The position numbers and the translations under genes were made by a program. From the NCBI RefSeq assembly GCF_020866845.1, contig NZ_CP086594.1, positions 3,252,001-3,316,000 on the forward strand: 64,000 nt of DNA, written 5' to 3'. Source of the stretch: Sphingomonas radiodurans. GTDB taxonomy: Bacteria > Pseudomonadota > Alphaproteobacteria > Sphingomonadales > Sphingomonadaceae. The notes below the pieces were generated by a model that was not told the DNA's origin, did not search any database, and worked only from the letters and a program-made list of their open reading frames with translations. Positions 1 to 8,733 of the stretch are shown here, in pieces. Position 1 is the first letter of the stretch. Each line of letters starts with the position of its first letter.

Positions 1-2453
1 TTGCGGATGCGGACTTCGCCGGCTTCGTCGCCCATCTCGATCCGCGCCGAGCGCAGCATCTTGGAGCGGTTCGCACGGCTGACGCGATGGCCGACGGCGG
101 TGATCCGCCCGCCATCCGTGATCAGCTGTGCCAGCACGTCCTCGGCGCGCGCCGGGCGACCGTAGACGAAGCCCTGGATATGGCTGCAGCCCAGATCGCG
201 GATCAGCCCGATCTCGTCCTGCTGCTCCACCCCTTCGGCAGTCGTCTCCATGCCGAGCGTGTCGGCGAGCGTGACGATCGCCTTGATGATCGCCGCGTTG
301 CGATTGCCCGATTCGATCGCGCCGCGTACGAAGCTCTGGTCGATCTTGATCTTGTCGAACGGCGCCTTCTTCAGATAGCCAAGCGACGAATAGCCGGTGC
401 CGAAATCGTCGAGCGCCAGCCGCACGCCGATGCCCTTCAACGCCTTGAACATCTGATCCGACGACGCATCCTCGTTAAGGAACACTCCTTCGGTGATCTC
501 GAGTTCGAGCCGCGCGGCGGAGATGCCGGACGAAGCGATGGCGCTGGTCACCACCGCCGGCAGTGCGGGGTTGGCGAACTGGATCGGCGAGACGTTGACC
601 GCGACCCGCACATTCTCGGGCCAGCGCGCGGCCTCGGCGCAGGCGGTGCGCATCACCCATTCGCCGATCGCGTCGATCAGCCCGCATTCCTCGGCGATCG
701 GCACGAAGTCCGCTGGGCTGATCGCGCCGCGGGTGGGATGGACCCAGCGCAGCAGCGCTTCATAGCCGACGATCCGCGCGTCGCCGGTCGAAACGACCGC
801 CTGATAGGCAAGGTGGAACTGGTCGCTTCCCAGCGCCTGCCGAAGGTCGTCCTCCAACCGCTTGCGGTTCTGCGCGCCCTCCAGCATCTCGTCGCGATAG
901 AAACGGTACATGCCGCGCCCGTCCGCCTTGGCGGCATAGAGCGCGAGATCGGCGTTGCGGATCAGTGTCTCGCTGTCGTCGCCATGTTCGGGTGCGATCG
1001 CGATGCCGATCGAACAGCCGATCGCGATTGACGAGCCCTTGATGAAATAAGGCTGTGAGAGCGCGGCGATGATTTCCTGCGCCAGGCTGCCGAGGCTCTC
1101 GCGGTTGCCCTCGCTCGGCAGCACGACCTGGAATTCGTCGCCGCCCAGCCGACCGACGAGGCCGGCGTCGCCCACCGCGCGCTGCACGCGCTGCGCGACC
1201 TGCTTCAACAGCTCGTCACCGATCTGATGCCCGAGCGTGTCGTTGACCGTCTTGAAGCGATCGAGATCGAGCAGGAACAGCCCGGTCGTCGTGCGCGGGC
1301 CTTGCGCGGGCGCCAACGTCTGATCGAGCGCGAGCCGCATCCGCTGGCGATTGGCAAGCCCGGTGAGGCTGTCGAACAGCGCAAGGCGGTTGATCTCGGC
1401 ATCGGCGCGGCGCCGCTCGGTGAGATCGGAACCCGAGCCGATGAAGCCCTGGAACCGCCCGAGATCGTCAAGCATCGGCCGGCCCGAGATCGACCACCAG
1501 CGATCCGCCTTGGTCTCGAACGCCGGGCGCACCGAATAGTCCGAGAAGCTGGTGCGCGAGGACAGGTGGAAGGTCAGCGTGCGCTCGGTATCGACCAGCG
1601 TCGAATCGACGCGGAAGATGTTGACCAGCCGCTCGCCGATCGCCGGGGTGCCGAGCGCGGCGAGTTCTCGCGCGACCTTGTCGGTCAGGTAGCTGACGTT
1701 GCCGGCGCGGTCGGTTTGCCAGAACCAGCCAGTGCCGTGGCTTTCATATTCCTGCACCAGCCGTGCGGCGAGGCGCTGGGCCTGCTCCTCCTCGCCGCGC
1801 GAGGCGAGAAGCTCGTGATCGCGCAAGGCGACGCGGCACACGCCGACAGCCAGCGCGACCGCGAGTAACGCAGCCGCCGCTGCGGCTAGCCCGAAGCCGG
1901 CGGTGATTGGCACCATCGCGGCGAGCGTGGCGGCGAAGGCGAGCGATGCCGCGCGCACCGCATGCAACGCAATCGCGGTGAGCACGATCGCGCCGAAGCC
2001 GAGCACGAACCCTGTCACGCGAAGCGAGCCGCTCGGCAGTCCGGGCGATAGGCCCATCAGCAGCGATAAGGTGACGCCGAGCAGCGCCGCGAGAATCGCC
2101 AGCGCGCCGATCCGGAGATGCGGCGGGAGTTGGCTGGCGGCAGGCAGGGCAAGGAGGCCCCAGCAGGCCAGCCCGAGCACACTGAGCGCGGCGCCAAGCG
2201 TCGTCGCTAGTGCCGTCGGTTCGTGCCAGAGCGCCAGCGCGCCGATCAGTCCCGCTGCGGCGAGCACCAACACGCCGACCACCACCGGCCACAGCGCCGC
2301 CACCTCGGATAATCGCGCCGCTGCGGCATTGTGCGCGCGATCGTCGTCGGAGGGCGCCAGCCCGAGCGCCACCCCGAGGCGCGGCTTGGTGGGCGGCAGG
2401 TCAGGCAATACGCGGCGAACAGATCCCATTGATCCACGATAAGCCGCGATCAT
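1..2453 (-). CDS. Membrane-anchored PAS-GGDEF-EAL cyclic-di-GMP protein (3' end off window)
   Basis: Bifunctional cyclic-di-GMP signalling protein. The reverse-strand frame is open from about 2453 through base 1, so the C-terminus lies outside the window. Visible order: about 6-7 hydrophobic helices (roughly residues 45-210), a PAS-like segment (around 240-350, with GTGWFW), a GGDEF domain whose GGDEF motif is at residues 437-441, and an EAL domain with EAL at 565-567. Downstream EAL hallmarks are present (NVSPIQF, ELEITEG, DDFGTGYSS, TTAEGVE), so both diguanylate cyclase and phosphodiesterase sites look intact. The RxxD inhibitory site normally five residues before GGDEF is absent: that stretch reads DAGLVGRL. 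The start is uncertain: in-frame ATGs lie at 2453 and 2429, neither with a clear ribosome binding site. The gene is divergent from the fumarase gene. Confidence 0.9.
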   Translation of the reverse strand, partial: MIAAYRGSMGSVRRVLPDLPPTKPRLGVALGLAPSDDDRAHNAAAARLSEVAALWPVVVGVLVLAAAGLIGALALWHEPTALATTLGAALSVLGLACWGLLALPAASQLPPHLRIGALAILAALLGVTLSLLMGLSPGLPSGSLRVTGFVLGFGAIVLTAIALHAVRAASLAFAATLAAMVPITAGFGLAAAAAALLAVALAVGVCRVALRDHELLASRGEEEQAQRLAARLVQEYESHGTGWFWQTDRAGNVSYLTDKVARELAALGTPAIGERLVNIFRVDSTLVDTERTLTFHLSSRTSFSDYSVRPAFETKADRWWSISGRPMLDDLGRFQGFIGSGSDLTERRRADAEINRLALFDSLTGLANRQRMRLALDQTLAPAQGPRTTTGLFLLDLDRFKTVNDTLGHQIGDELLKQVAQRVQRAVGDAGLVGRLGGDEFQVVLPSEGNRESLGSLAQEIIAALSQPYFIKGSSIAIGCSIGIAIAPEHGDDSETLIRNADLALYAAKADGRGMYRFYRDEMLEGAQNRKRLEDDLRQALGSDQFHLAYQAVVSTGDARIVGYEALLRWVHPTRGAISPADFVPIAEECGLIDAIGEWVMRTACAEAARWPENVRVAVNVSPIQFANPALPAVVTSAIASSGISAARLELEITEGVFLNEDASSDQMFKALKGIGVRLALDDFGTGYSSLGYLKKAPFDKIKIDQSFVRGAIESGNRNAAIIKAIVTLADTLGMETTAEGVEQQDEIGLIRDLGCSHIQGFVYGRPARAEDVLAQLITDGGRITAVGHRVSRANRSKMLRSARIEMGDEAGEVRIR

Positions 2454-2509
2454 TGGGAAAGGGTTAGCGGCCGTTGCACCGATCGCCTTCACCCCATAGT
2501 GAATCGTGC

Positions 2510-4030
2510 ATGACCACGATCCGCGCCGCAGACCTGATCGAGAGCGTTGCCGATGCGCTCCAGTTCATCAGTTACTATCACCCGATGGATTACATCCGCG
2601 CGCTCGGTGAGGCGTATGAGGCGGAACAGGGCCCGGCGGCCAAGGATGCGATCGCGCAGATTCTGACCAATTCGCGGATGTGCGCGGAGGGGCATCGGCC
2701 GATCTGCCAGGATACCGGCATCGTCAACGTGTTCGTCAAATGGGGCATGGACTGCCGGCTCGACGATACCAGCCGATCGATGCAGGAGGTGATCGACGAG
2801 GGCGTGCGCCGCGCGTACCTCCACCCGGAGAACAAGCTGCGCGCCTCGGTGCTCGCCGACCCCGCCTTCACGCGCCGCAACACCAAGGACAATACGCCGT
2901 GCGTACTGCACGTCGACATGGTGCCGGGCAGCACGGTGTCGGTCGACGTCGCGGCGAAGGGCGGCGGCTCGGAGAACAAGTCCAAGTTCAAGATGATGAA
3001 CCCGAGCGATTCGATCGTCGATTGGGTGCTCGAGATGCTGCCGCAGATGGGCGCAGGCTGGTGCCCGCCGGGGATGCTCGGGATCGGCATCGGCGGGACG
3101 GCGGAGCATTGCGTGCTGCTCGCCAAGCAGGCGCTGATGGAGCCGATCGACATGGGGCCGCTGAAGGCGCGGGGGCCGCGGAACGATATCGAGGCGCTGC
3201 GGATCGAGATCTTCGACAAGGTCAACGCGCTGGGCATCGGCGCGCAGGGGCTGGGCGGCCTGTCGACGATCCTTGACGTCAAGATCAAGGACGCGCCGTG
3301 TCATGCCGCGGGCAAGCCGGTGGCGATGATCCCGAACTGCGCCGCGACCCGCCACGCGCACTTCACGCTCGACGGTTCTGGGCCGGCTTTCCTTGAGACG
3401 CCCAATCTAGCCGAATGGCCCGACGTTCACTGGACGCCCGACAAGGCCGCGATCCGGGTCGATCTGGATGCGCTGACGCCGGAGGTGGTGCAGTCGTGGA
3501 AGCAGGGCGATCGGCTGCTGCTCAATGGCAAGATGCTGACCGGGCGCGATGCGGCGCACAAGCGGATCAAGGACATGCTCGATGCGGGCGAGCCGCTGCC
3601 GGTCGAGTTCGCGGGCCGCGTGATCTATTATGTTGGGCCCGTAGATCCAGTGGGCGAGGAAGTTGTCGGGCCGGCTGGACCCACGACCGCGACGCGGATG
3701 GACAAGTTTACGCGCATGATGCTCGATCAGGGCCTGCTCGCGATGGTTGGCAAGGCCGAACGCGGCCCGGCGGCGACCGACGCGATCCGCGAGGGCAAGT
3801 CGGCATATCTGATGGCGGTCGGTGGCGCGGCCTATCTGGTGGCGCGGGCGATCAAGGGCAGCAAGGTCGTTGGGTTCGCGGATCTCGGGATGGAAGCGAT
3901 CTACGAGTTCGAGGTTCAGGATTTCCCGGTGACGGTCGCGGTGGATAGCGAGGGCAACAACGTGCACCAGCTCGCCCCGCTGGTGTGGCGGGACAAGATC
4001 GCGCGCGAGTGGTTGTTGCAGCCGGCTTGA
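2510..4030 (+). CDS. fumA: Class I fumarate hydratase (iron-sulfur fumarase)
   Basis: Converts fumarate to malate in the TCA cycle using an oxygen-sensitive [4Fe-4S] cluster. The 506-residue protein carries the alpha and beta halves of class I fumarase in one chain, the usual length. Three candidate cluster cysteines are visible: C66 in PICQDTG, C201 in AEHCVLLAK and C277 in IPNCAATRHAH. The C-terminal half has the conserved GPTTATRMD segment. I prefer the ATG at 2510 (MTTIRAADL) over the in-frame ATG at 2474, because the extra 12 residues look like leader sequence. It is a single transcription unit followed by inverted repeats that may act as its terminator. A tartrate dehydratase of the same fold is a less likely alternative. 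Confidence 0.93.
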   Translation: MTTIRAADLIESVADALQFISYYHPMDYIRALGEAYEAEQGPAAKDAIAQILTNSRMCAEGHRPICQDTGIVNVFVKWGMDCRLDDTSRSMQEVIDEGVRRAYLHPENKLRASVLADPAFTRRNTKDNTPCVLHVDMVPGSTVSVDVAAKGGGSENKSKFKMMNPSDSIVDWVLEMLPQMGAGWCPPGMLGIGIGGTAEHCVLLAKQALMEPIDMGPLKARGPRNDIEALRIEIFDKVNALGIGAQGLGGLSTILDVKIKDAPCHAAGKPVAMIPNCAATRHAHFTLDGSGPAFLETPNLAEWPDVHWTPDKAAIRVDLDALTPEVVQSWKQGDRLLLNGKMLTGRDAAHKRIKDMLDAGEPLPVEFAGRVIYYVGPVDPVGEEVVGPAGPTTATRMDKFTRMMLDQGLLAMVGKAERGPAATDAIREGKSAYLMAVGGAAYLVARAIKGSKVVGFADLGMEAIYEFEVQDFPVTVAVDSEGNNVHQLAPLVWRDKIAREWLLQPA

Positions 4031-4041
4031 GCGAAGCCCCT

Positions 4042-4123
4042 CCGTTCGTCCCGAGCAAAGTCGAGGGACAGTTCCAGGTGAGGCATCTGGGGCTTGTGCC
4101 TCGACTTCGCTCGGCACGAACGG
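4042..4123. repeat. REP-like inverted repeat (CCGTTCGT family)
   Basis: Two arms, CCGTTCGTCCCGAGC... and ...GCTCGGCACGAACGG, face each other around a loop, with TTTTTA just after the right arm. It lies directly behind the fumarase stop and could terminate transcription. Related copies occur at 8629-8706 and 38321-38347. Confidence 0.7.
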
Positions 4124-4138
4124 GTTTTTAGCGCGCCG

Positions 4139-4235
4139 CCGTCATGCCGGGCTTGTCCCGGCATCCACCGTGCCGCACACCTGACGCAATGGGATACGCG
4201 GCACAGTGGATCTTGGCACAAGGCCGGGATGACGG
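4139..4235. repeat. REP-like inverted repeat (CCGTCATGCC family)
   Basis: The left arm begins CCGTCATGCCGGGCTTG and the right arm ends AAGGCCGGGATGACGG. The arms pair imperfectly and an inner TGCCGC/GCGGCA pair is also present. It sits between the fumarase and DUF969 genes. Similar ends occur at 7779-7807 and 28769-28861. Confidence 0.65.
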
Positions 4236-4253
4236 ATTGAACGACGCCGCCTG

Positions 4254-4895
4254 ATGCTTGTCCTTTCCGGCATCGCGATCATCGCGCTCGGCTTTCTGCT
4301 GCGCTTCAATCCGATGCTCGTCATTGCGGCGTCGGCGCTCGTTACCGGGCTGGCGGCGGGGATCGATCCGCTGGCGATCCTCGCGGCGTTCGGGAAGGCG
4401 TTCAACGATACGCGCTATGTGACCGCGATCTATATCGTGCTGCCGGTGATCGGCCTCCTCGAGCGCAATGGGCTGCAGGCGCGGGCGCGGGCGCTGGTGG
4501 CGGGGCTGAAGGGGCTGACGCTCGGGCGGTTGTTGATCGCGTACCTCGGGTTTCGTCAGGTCACCGCGGCGCTGGGGCTTACCTCGGTCGCGGGGCATGC
4601 GCAGACGGTGCGGCCGCTGATTGCGCCGATGGCTGAGGCTGCGGCGGGGGAGGCGCATGATCCCGAGAAGGTGAAGGCGCTGGCGGCGGCGACCGACAAT
4701 ATCGGGCTGTTCTTTGGCGAAGACATCTTCATTGCGATCGGATCGATCCTGCTGATGAAGGGCGTATTGGAAGGATACGGCATTTTTGTCGAGCCGCTGC
4801 AGATGTCGGTATGGGCAATCCCGACCGCGATCGCGGCGTTCGTGGTGCATGGCGGGCGGCTGTGGTGGCTTGATCGGCGGGGGCGACGGGCATGA
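4254..4895 (+). CDS. DUF969 family membrane protein, probable 5-oxoproline transporter subunit
   Basis: 213-residue, very hydrophobic protein with about five or six membrane segments and a GLLERNGLQARAR loop typical of DUF969. DUF969 and DUF979 proteins are encoded side by side and have been assigned as the two subunits of a 5-oxoproline (pyroglutamate) transporter. I rely on family knowledge for that substrate. The gene is first of three overlapping genes: its TGA overlaps the ATG of the DUF979 gene by 4 bases, implying translational coupling. No 5-oxoprolinase or pyroglutamyl peptidase gene is seen nearby. Confidence 0.8.
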   Translation: MLVLSGIAIIALGFLLRFNPMLVIAASALVTGLAAGIDPLAILAAFGKAFNDTRYVTAIYIVLPVIGLLERNGLQARARALVAGLKGLTLGRLLIAYLGFRQVTAALGLTSVAGHAQTVRPLIAPMAEAAAGEAHDPEKVKALAAATDNIGLFFGEDIFIAIGSILLMKGVLEGYGIFVEPLQMSVWAIPTAIAAFVVHGGRLWWLDRRGRRA

Positions 4896-5794
4896 TCGGG
4901 CTGAACCTGGTCTATGGCGTCGCGGGGCTGGTCTTCCTCGCCTTCGCCGGGCTTTCGGCAGTGGAGCGGCGCTGGGCGAACACCGGCTTCTATGCGTTGA
5001 TTGCGACGAGCTTCGTCGCCGGCGATTGGCTCGGCGATATCGGCAACGGCGTGCTCGTGCTGGCGTTGGTCGGCATCGCGGCGAGCGGGCGGATGCGTCG
5101 GAGGGTGGACTCGGCGGCACCCGTGGAGCGCAGCGCGATGGTGTTCGTGCCGGCGCTCGTCATCCCGGCGATGGCGCTGATCGGGACGTTCGTGTTCAAG
5201 CAATTTCCCACTGTTTTCGATCCTAAGCAGGCGACGCTCGTTGCGTTGACGGTCGGCGTGCTGCTCGCGCTCGCGCTCTGTTACGCCTGGCTGCGGCCGG
5301 CGCCGGCCGAGCCGTTCCGCGCCGGGCGTGCGTTGATGGACGATATCGGCTGGGCCGCTGTGTTGCCGCAGATGCTCGCGAGCCTGGGGGCGGTGTTCGC
5401 GCTCGCCGGGGTGGGCGAAGTGGTCGGGGGGCTGGTCGGTGTGGCGATCCCGAGCGGCAGCGTGCTTGGCGCGGTGCTCGCGTTCGGGCTGGGCATGGCA
5501 TTGTTCACGATGGTGATGGGCAATGCCTTTGCCGCCTTCCCGGTGATGGCTGCAGCAGTCGGTATCCCGCTGCTCGTGAAGACCTATGGCGCCGATCCTG
5601 CGCCGGTGGCGGCGATCGGAATGCTTGCGGGGTTCTGCGGCACGCTGATGACGCCGATGGCGGCGAACTTCAATCTGGTGCCCGCCGCGCTGCTGGAGCT
5701 GAAGGATGCCAACGGCGTGATCCGCGCGCAGGTGCCGACCGCGCTGCCGCTGCTTGCCTTCAACATCATCCTCTTGTGGTGGATCGTCGCATGA
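4892..5794 (+). CDS. DUF979 family membrane protein, probable 5-oxoproline transporter subunit
   Basis: 300-residue polytopic membrane protein of about eight to nine segments, with the DUF979-like stretches FKQFPTVFDPKQATL and GNAFAAFPVMAAAVG and a C-terminal TPMAANFNLVPAALLEL segment. It is the partner of the DUF969 protein encoded just upstream, with a 4-base ATGA overlap at each end of the gene. Together they probably form a two-component uptake permease. The 5-oxoproline substrate is inferred from family assignment and is not visible in the sequence. Confidence 0.8.
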   Translation: MIGLNLVYGVAGLVFLAFAGLSAVERRWANTGFYALIATSFVAGDWLGDIGNGVLVLALVGIAASGRMRRRVDSAAPVERSAMVFVPALVIPAMALIGTFVFKQFPTVFDPKQATLVALTVGVLLALALCYAWLRPAPAEPFRAGRALMDDIGWAAVLPQMLASLGAVFALAGVGEVVGGLVGVAIPSGSVLGAVLAFGLGMALFTMVMGNAFAAFPVMAAAVGIPLLVKTYGADPAPVAAIGMLAGFCGTLMTPMAANFNLVPAALLELKDANGVIRAQVPTALPLLAFNIILLWWIVA

Positions 5795-6774
5795 AGCTCC
5801 GGGCCGATGTCGCTGCCACCTTCGCGCGACTTACGTTGAGCCATATCGGGCAGCGTTATCCCTATAAGCTCGATCTGGTGCTCGGCGGGCCGGAGGATCT
5901 GGTCGAGCCGCATATGCTGCATCCGATCTTCCACGGCAGTTTCGACTGGCACAGTTGCGTTCACGGCTGGTGGCAGTTGCTGACGATCGCGCGGCTCTTC
6001 CCCGATCTGGAGGAGGCGGCGCACATCCGCGCGCGCGCCGACGCGATGCTGGTGCCTGACAAGGTGGCGGGCGAGGTGGCGTTTCTCGCGCGGCCGTCAG
6101 CGGGCGGGTTCGAGCGGCCGTATGGCTGGGCGTGGGCGCTCGCGCTGCATGGCGAGGCGGTGCGGCATGACGCAGCGTGGGGCGCGGCGCTCCAGCCGCT
6201 GGCGCTCGCGTTTGCCGAGCGCTTCACGCAGCATCTGCCCAAGCTCACCTATCCGATCCGCGTCGGCATGCATTACAACACCGCCTTCGCACTGGTCCTC
6301 GCGCGCGATTGGGCGGTGTCGCATGATCGGGCGCTGGTGAAGCTGATCGATGCGCGGACGCGCGAGTGGTTCGGCGAGGATCGCGCATGCCAGGCGTGGG
6401 AACCGGGCGGGGACGAGTTCCTGTCTCCGGCCTTGTGCGAGGCGCTGCTGATGAGCCGGGTGCGCGGGGCGCAGTTCGCCGGCTGGTTCGATGCGTTCCT
6501 GCCCGATGCGGTGAACGGCACCCCCGCGACGCTCTTCACCCCCGCGACCGTTTCCGACCGCAGCGACGGCAAGATCGCACATCTCGACGGCCTCAATCTC
6601 AGCCGCGCCTGGTGCTGGCGGTCGATCGCGGCAGCATTGCCGATGCACCCGATCGCGCGCGTCGCGCGAACCGCGGCGGATCAGCATCTTGCCGCCAGCA
6701 TCGCGCATATCGACGACGATTATGCCGGCACACACTGGCTAGCGACGTTCGCGCTGCTCGCACTCATGGCTTGA
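5791..6774 (+). CDS. DUF2891 family protein
   Basis: 327-residue soluble protein matching the DUF2891 family. It has an N-terminal HPIFHGSFDWHSCVHGWW histidine- and tryptophan-rich block (about residues 46-63), a central RPYGWAWAL segment, and PIRVGMHYNTAFAL. The repeated aromatic and helical pattern suggests an alpha/alpha toroid like those of sugar-processing or epimerase enzymes, but no activity is established. The start at 5791 overlaps the DUF979 stop by 4 bases, so it belongs to the transporter operon. An earlier in-frame ATG at 5776 lies inside DUF979 and is less likely. Role unknown; context suggests processing of the imported compound. Confidence 0.8.
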   Translation: MKLRADVAATFARLTLSHIGQRYPYKLDLVLGGPEDLVEPHMLHPIFHGSFDWHSCVHGWWQLLTIARLFPDLEEAAHIRARADAMLVPDKVAGEVAFLARPSAGGFERPYGWAWALALHGEAVRHDAAWGAALQPLALAFAERFTQHLPKLTYPIRVGMHYNTAFALVLARDWAVSHDRALVKLIDARTREWFGEDRACQAWEPGGDEFLSPALCEALLMSRVRGAQFAGWFDAFLPDAVNGTPATLFTPATVSDRSDGKIAHLDGLNLSRAWCWRSIAAALPMHPIARVARTAADQHLAASIAHIDDDYAGTHWLATFALLALMA

Positions 6775-6837
6775 AAAGGGCTGGCGCCAAGGAGTGGCGT
6801 GTGTAAACCCGATCTTCAAATAATCGGGAGAGGGCGA

Positions 6838-7773
6838 ATGGCACTCAAGACGCGCGTCACCGAGATGCTCGGGATCGAGAAGCCGATCATCCAGGCGGCG
6901 ATGGGCTGGATCGCGCGGTCGCATTTGTCGTCGGCGGTGTCGAATGCCGGGGGGATGGGGATCATCGAGACCTCGTCAGGTGAGCTCGATGCGGTGCGCG
7001 ACGAGATCGTCAAGATGCGTGCACTGACCGACAAGCCGTTCGGCGTGAACGTCGCGCAGGCGTTCGTCCGCGATCCCGGCATCATCCAGTTCGTGATCGA
7101 TCAGGGCATCCGCTTCGTCACCACCTCAGCAGGCGATCCGATGAAATATACCGCGATGCTGAAGGCGGCGGGGCTGACCGTCTTTCACGTCGTGCCGAGC
7201 CTGGCCGGTGCGCTGCGCGCGGTCGAGGCGGGCGTCGATGGGCTGATCGTCGAGGGCGGCGAGGGCGGTGGGTTCAAGAACCCGAAGGATGTGTCGACGA
7301 TGGTGCTGGTGCCGCAGGTGGTCGAGGCGGTCGACGTCCCGGTGGTCGCTGCGGGCGGGATCATGGACGGACGGACGATGGCGGCGGCATTCGCGCTCGG
7401 CGCGGAGGGCGTGCTGATGGGCACTCGCATCCTGTCGTCGACCGAATGCCCGGTGCATGAGAACTGGAAGCAGGCGATCGTCGATGCCGATGCGACCGAC
7501 ACCGTATTCCTCAACCGCAGCGGGCCAGGGCCGGCGCTCCGTGCGCTGCGCACCGACCGGACGACGCGGATCGAGAAGGAAGGCACGGCCAGCATCTTCG
7601 GGGAGTTCGCGAATACGCAGGCGGTATATTTCGGTGGCGATCTGGAAGCTGGGATCGCGCTGACGGGGCAAGTCGCGGGGCGCATCCACGAGGTGAAGCC
7701 GATCGCGCAGATTTTCGACGAGACGATGGCGGAGTATGAAGCGACGGTATCGCGGCTGGCGCGGGCGGCGTGA
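6838..7773 (+). CDS. Nitronate monooxygenase-like FMN protein lacking the active-site histidine
   Basis: 311-residue TIM-barrel flavoprotein of the nitronate monooxygenase / FabK superfamily: N-terminal IIQAAMGWIA, GGMGIIET, and the phosphate-binding PVVAAGGIMDGRT and GAEGVLMGTR. The start at 6838 follows a strong GGGAGAGGG ribosome binding site; an upstream in-frame ATG at 6799 has none. In true nitronate monooxygenases and FabK, the loop after the EG motif reads G-G-H; here it is EGGEGGGFKN, with phenylalanine in place of the catalytic histidine. Nitronate oxidation is therefore doubtful. The next gene is an enoyl-CoA hydratase, hinting at an acyl-CoA-related role. Confidence 0.8.
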   Translation: MALKTRVTEMLGIEKPIIQAAMGWIARSHLSSAVSNAGGMGIIETSSGELDAVRDEIVKMRALTDKPFGVNVAQAFVRDPGIIQFVIDQGIRFVTTSAGDPMKYTAMLKAAGLTVFHVVPSLAGALRAVEAGVDGLIVEGGEGGGFKNPKDVSTMVLVPQVVEAVDVPVVAAGGIMDGRTMAAAFALGAEGVLMGTRILSSTECPVHENWKQAIVDADATDTVFLNRSGPGPALRALRTDRTTRIEKEGTASIFGEFANTQAVYFGGDLEAGIALTGQVAGRIHEVKPIAQIFDETMAEYEATVSRLARAA

Positions 7774-7778
7774 TTGCA

Positions 7779-7807
7779 CGTCACCCCGGCTCGGGGCCGG
7801 GGTGACG
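7779..7807. repeat. Perfect inverted repeat between genes
   Basis: The palindrome CGTCACCCCGGC...GCCGGGGTGACG begins a few bases after the flavoprotein stop and ends 23 bases before the enoyl-CoA hydratase start. It is a short relative of the GTCATGCC/GGATGAC elements and could form a stable hairpin in the shared transcript. Confidence 0.7.
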
Positions 7808-7830
7808 GAGAAACGGAAGAGGGTTGGACT

Positions 7831-8622
7831 ATGGCCGAGGACGTTACTTACGAGGTTTCCGACGGCGTCGCGACGCTGACGCTGAACCGGCCCGAGCGAA
7901 TGAACACCATCTCCGGGCCGATGCTGGACGAACTGACGCGGCTGCTGGTGCAGGCTGGCGCGGATCGCGAGGTGCGGGTGATCGTGCTGACCGGCACCGG
8001 CCGTGCGTTCTGCGCCGGGCTCGATCTGAACGCGGCGCAGTCGGGCAACGGGATCGGGACGTCCTCGGCCACGTTCGGCGCGACGATCGATCTGCGCAAC
8101 ACACCGCCCACCGTACTCCACGCGCTCGACAAGCCGGTGATCGCGGCGCTCAACGGCTCGGCGGCGGGCTATGGCATGGACATGGCGCTCGGCTGCGACA
8201 TCCGCGTGATGGCGGCGGAGGCGAAGCTCGCCGCGGCGTTCGTGAAGCGCGGCGTGCTGCCAGAGTCGGGCGGCACGTGGTTCCTGCCGCGGATGCTTGG
8301 CTGGGCGAAGGCAGCGGAGATCATCTTTACTGGGCGGACGCTGTCGGCGGCGGATTGCCTGAAGGAAGGCCTCGTCAACGAAGTTGTGCCGGCGGATCAG
8401 GTCGCGGCGCGCGCGCGCGAGATCGCACTGGAAATCGCCGCGAACGCGCCAATGGCGGTGCAGGGGGCGAAGCGTCTGATGCGGATGGGCATGGACGAGA
8501 CGTTCGAGACCCATGTGCAACATGTGTATCTGCAATTGCTGCCGCTGTTCCAAAGCCAGGATTTCCGCGAGGGAATGGCGAGCTTTCTGGAGAAGCGGCC
8601 AGCGGTGTTCACGGGGAAGTAG
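7831..8622 (+). CDS. Enoyl-CoA hydratase/isomerase family protein
   Basis: 263-residue crotonase-fold protein. Visible features: N-terminal VATLTLNRPERMN, the first oxyanion-hole segment GRAFCAGLDLNA, the second NGSAAGYGMDMALGCD, and the active-site region RGVLPESGGTWFLPR with a glutamate, followed by AAEIIFTGR and a C-terminal helix region. Hydration of enoyl-CoA or isomerisation is expected; the substrate cannot be told from sequence. The start at 7831 (MAEDVTYEV) follows GAGGGTTGG. The gene is co-directional with the flavoprotein 57 bases upstream, with a hairpin between them. Confidence 0.88.
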   Translation: MAEDVTYEVSDGVATLTLNRPERMNTISGPMLDELTRLLVQAGADREVRVIVLTGTGRAFCAGLDLNAAQSGNGIGTSSATFGATIDLRNTPPTVLHALDKPVIAALNGSAAGYGMDMALGCDIRVMAAEAKLAAAFVKRGVLPESGGTWFLPRMLGWAKAAEIIFTGRTLSAADCLKEGLVNEVVPADQVAARAREIALEIAANAPMAVQGAKRLMRMGMDETFETHVQHVYLQLLPLFQSQDFREGMASFLEKRPAVFTGK

Positions 8623-8628
8623 CCAAGG

Positions 8629-8706
8629 CCGTTCGTGTCGAGCGAAGTCGAGACACCATGGCGTGGTCCGCGCGGCATGTCCCTCGACGATGCTCGGGAC
8701 GAACGG
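8629..8706. repeat. REP-like inverted repeat (CCGTTCGT family)
   Basis: CCGTTCGTGTCGAGCGAAG on the left pairs with TGCTCGGGACGAACGG on the right. The element lies just behind the enoyl-CoA hydratase stop and belongs to the same family as 4042-4123. Confidence 0.7.
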
Positions 8707-8733
8707 ATTGTGGTGGGACAGGCCCTCCCCCGT

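Noticed and set aside
87..1031. Plus-strand open frame of 314 codons across the left edge
   Set aside because: It is antisense to the GGDEF-EAL gene, whose motifs are exact on the minus strand.
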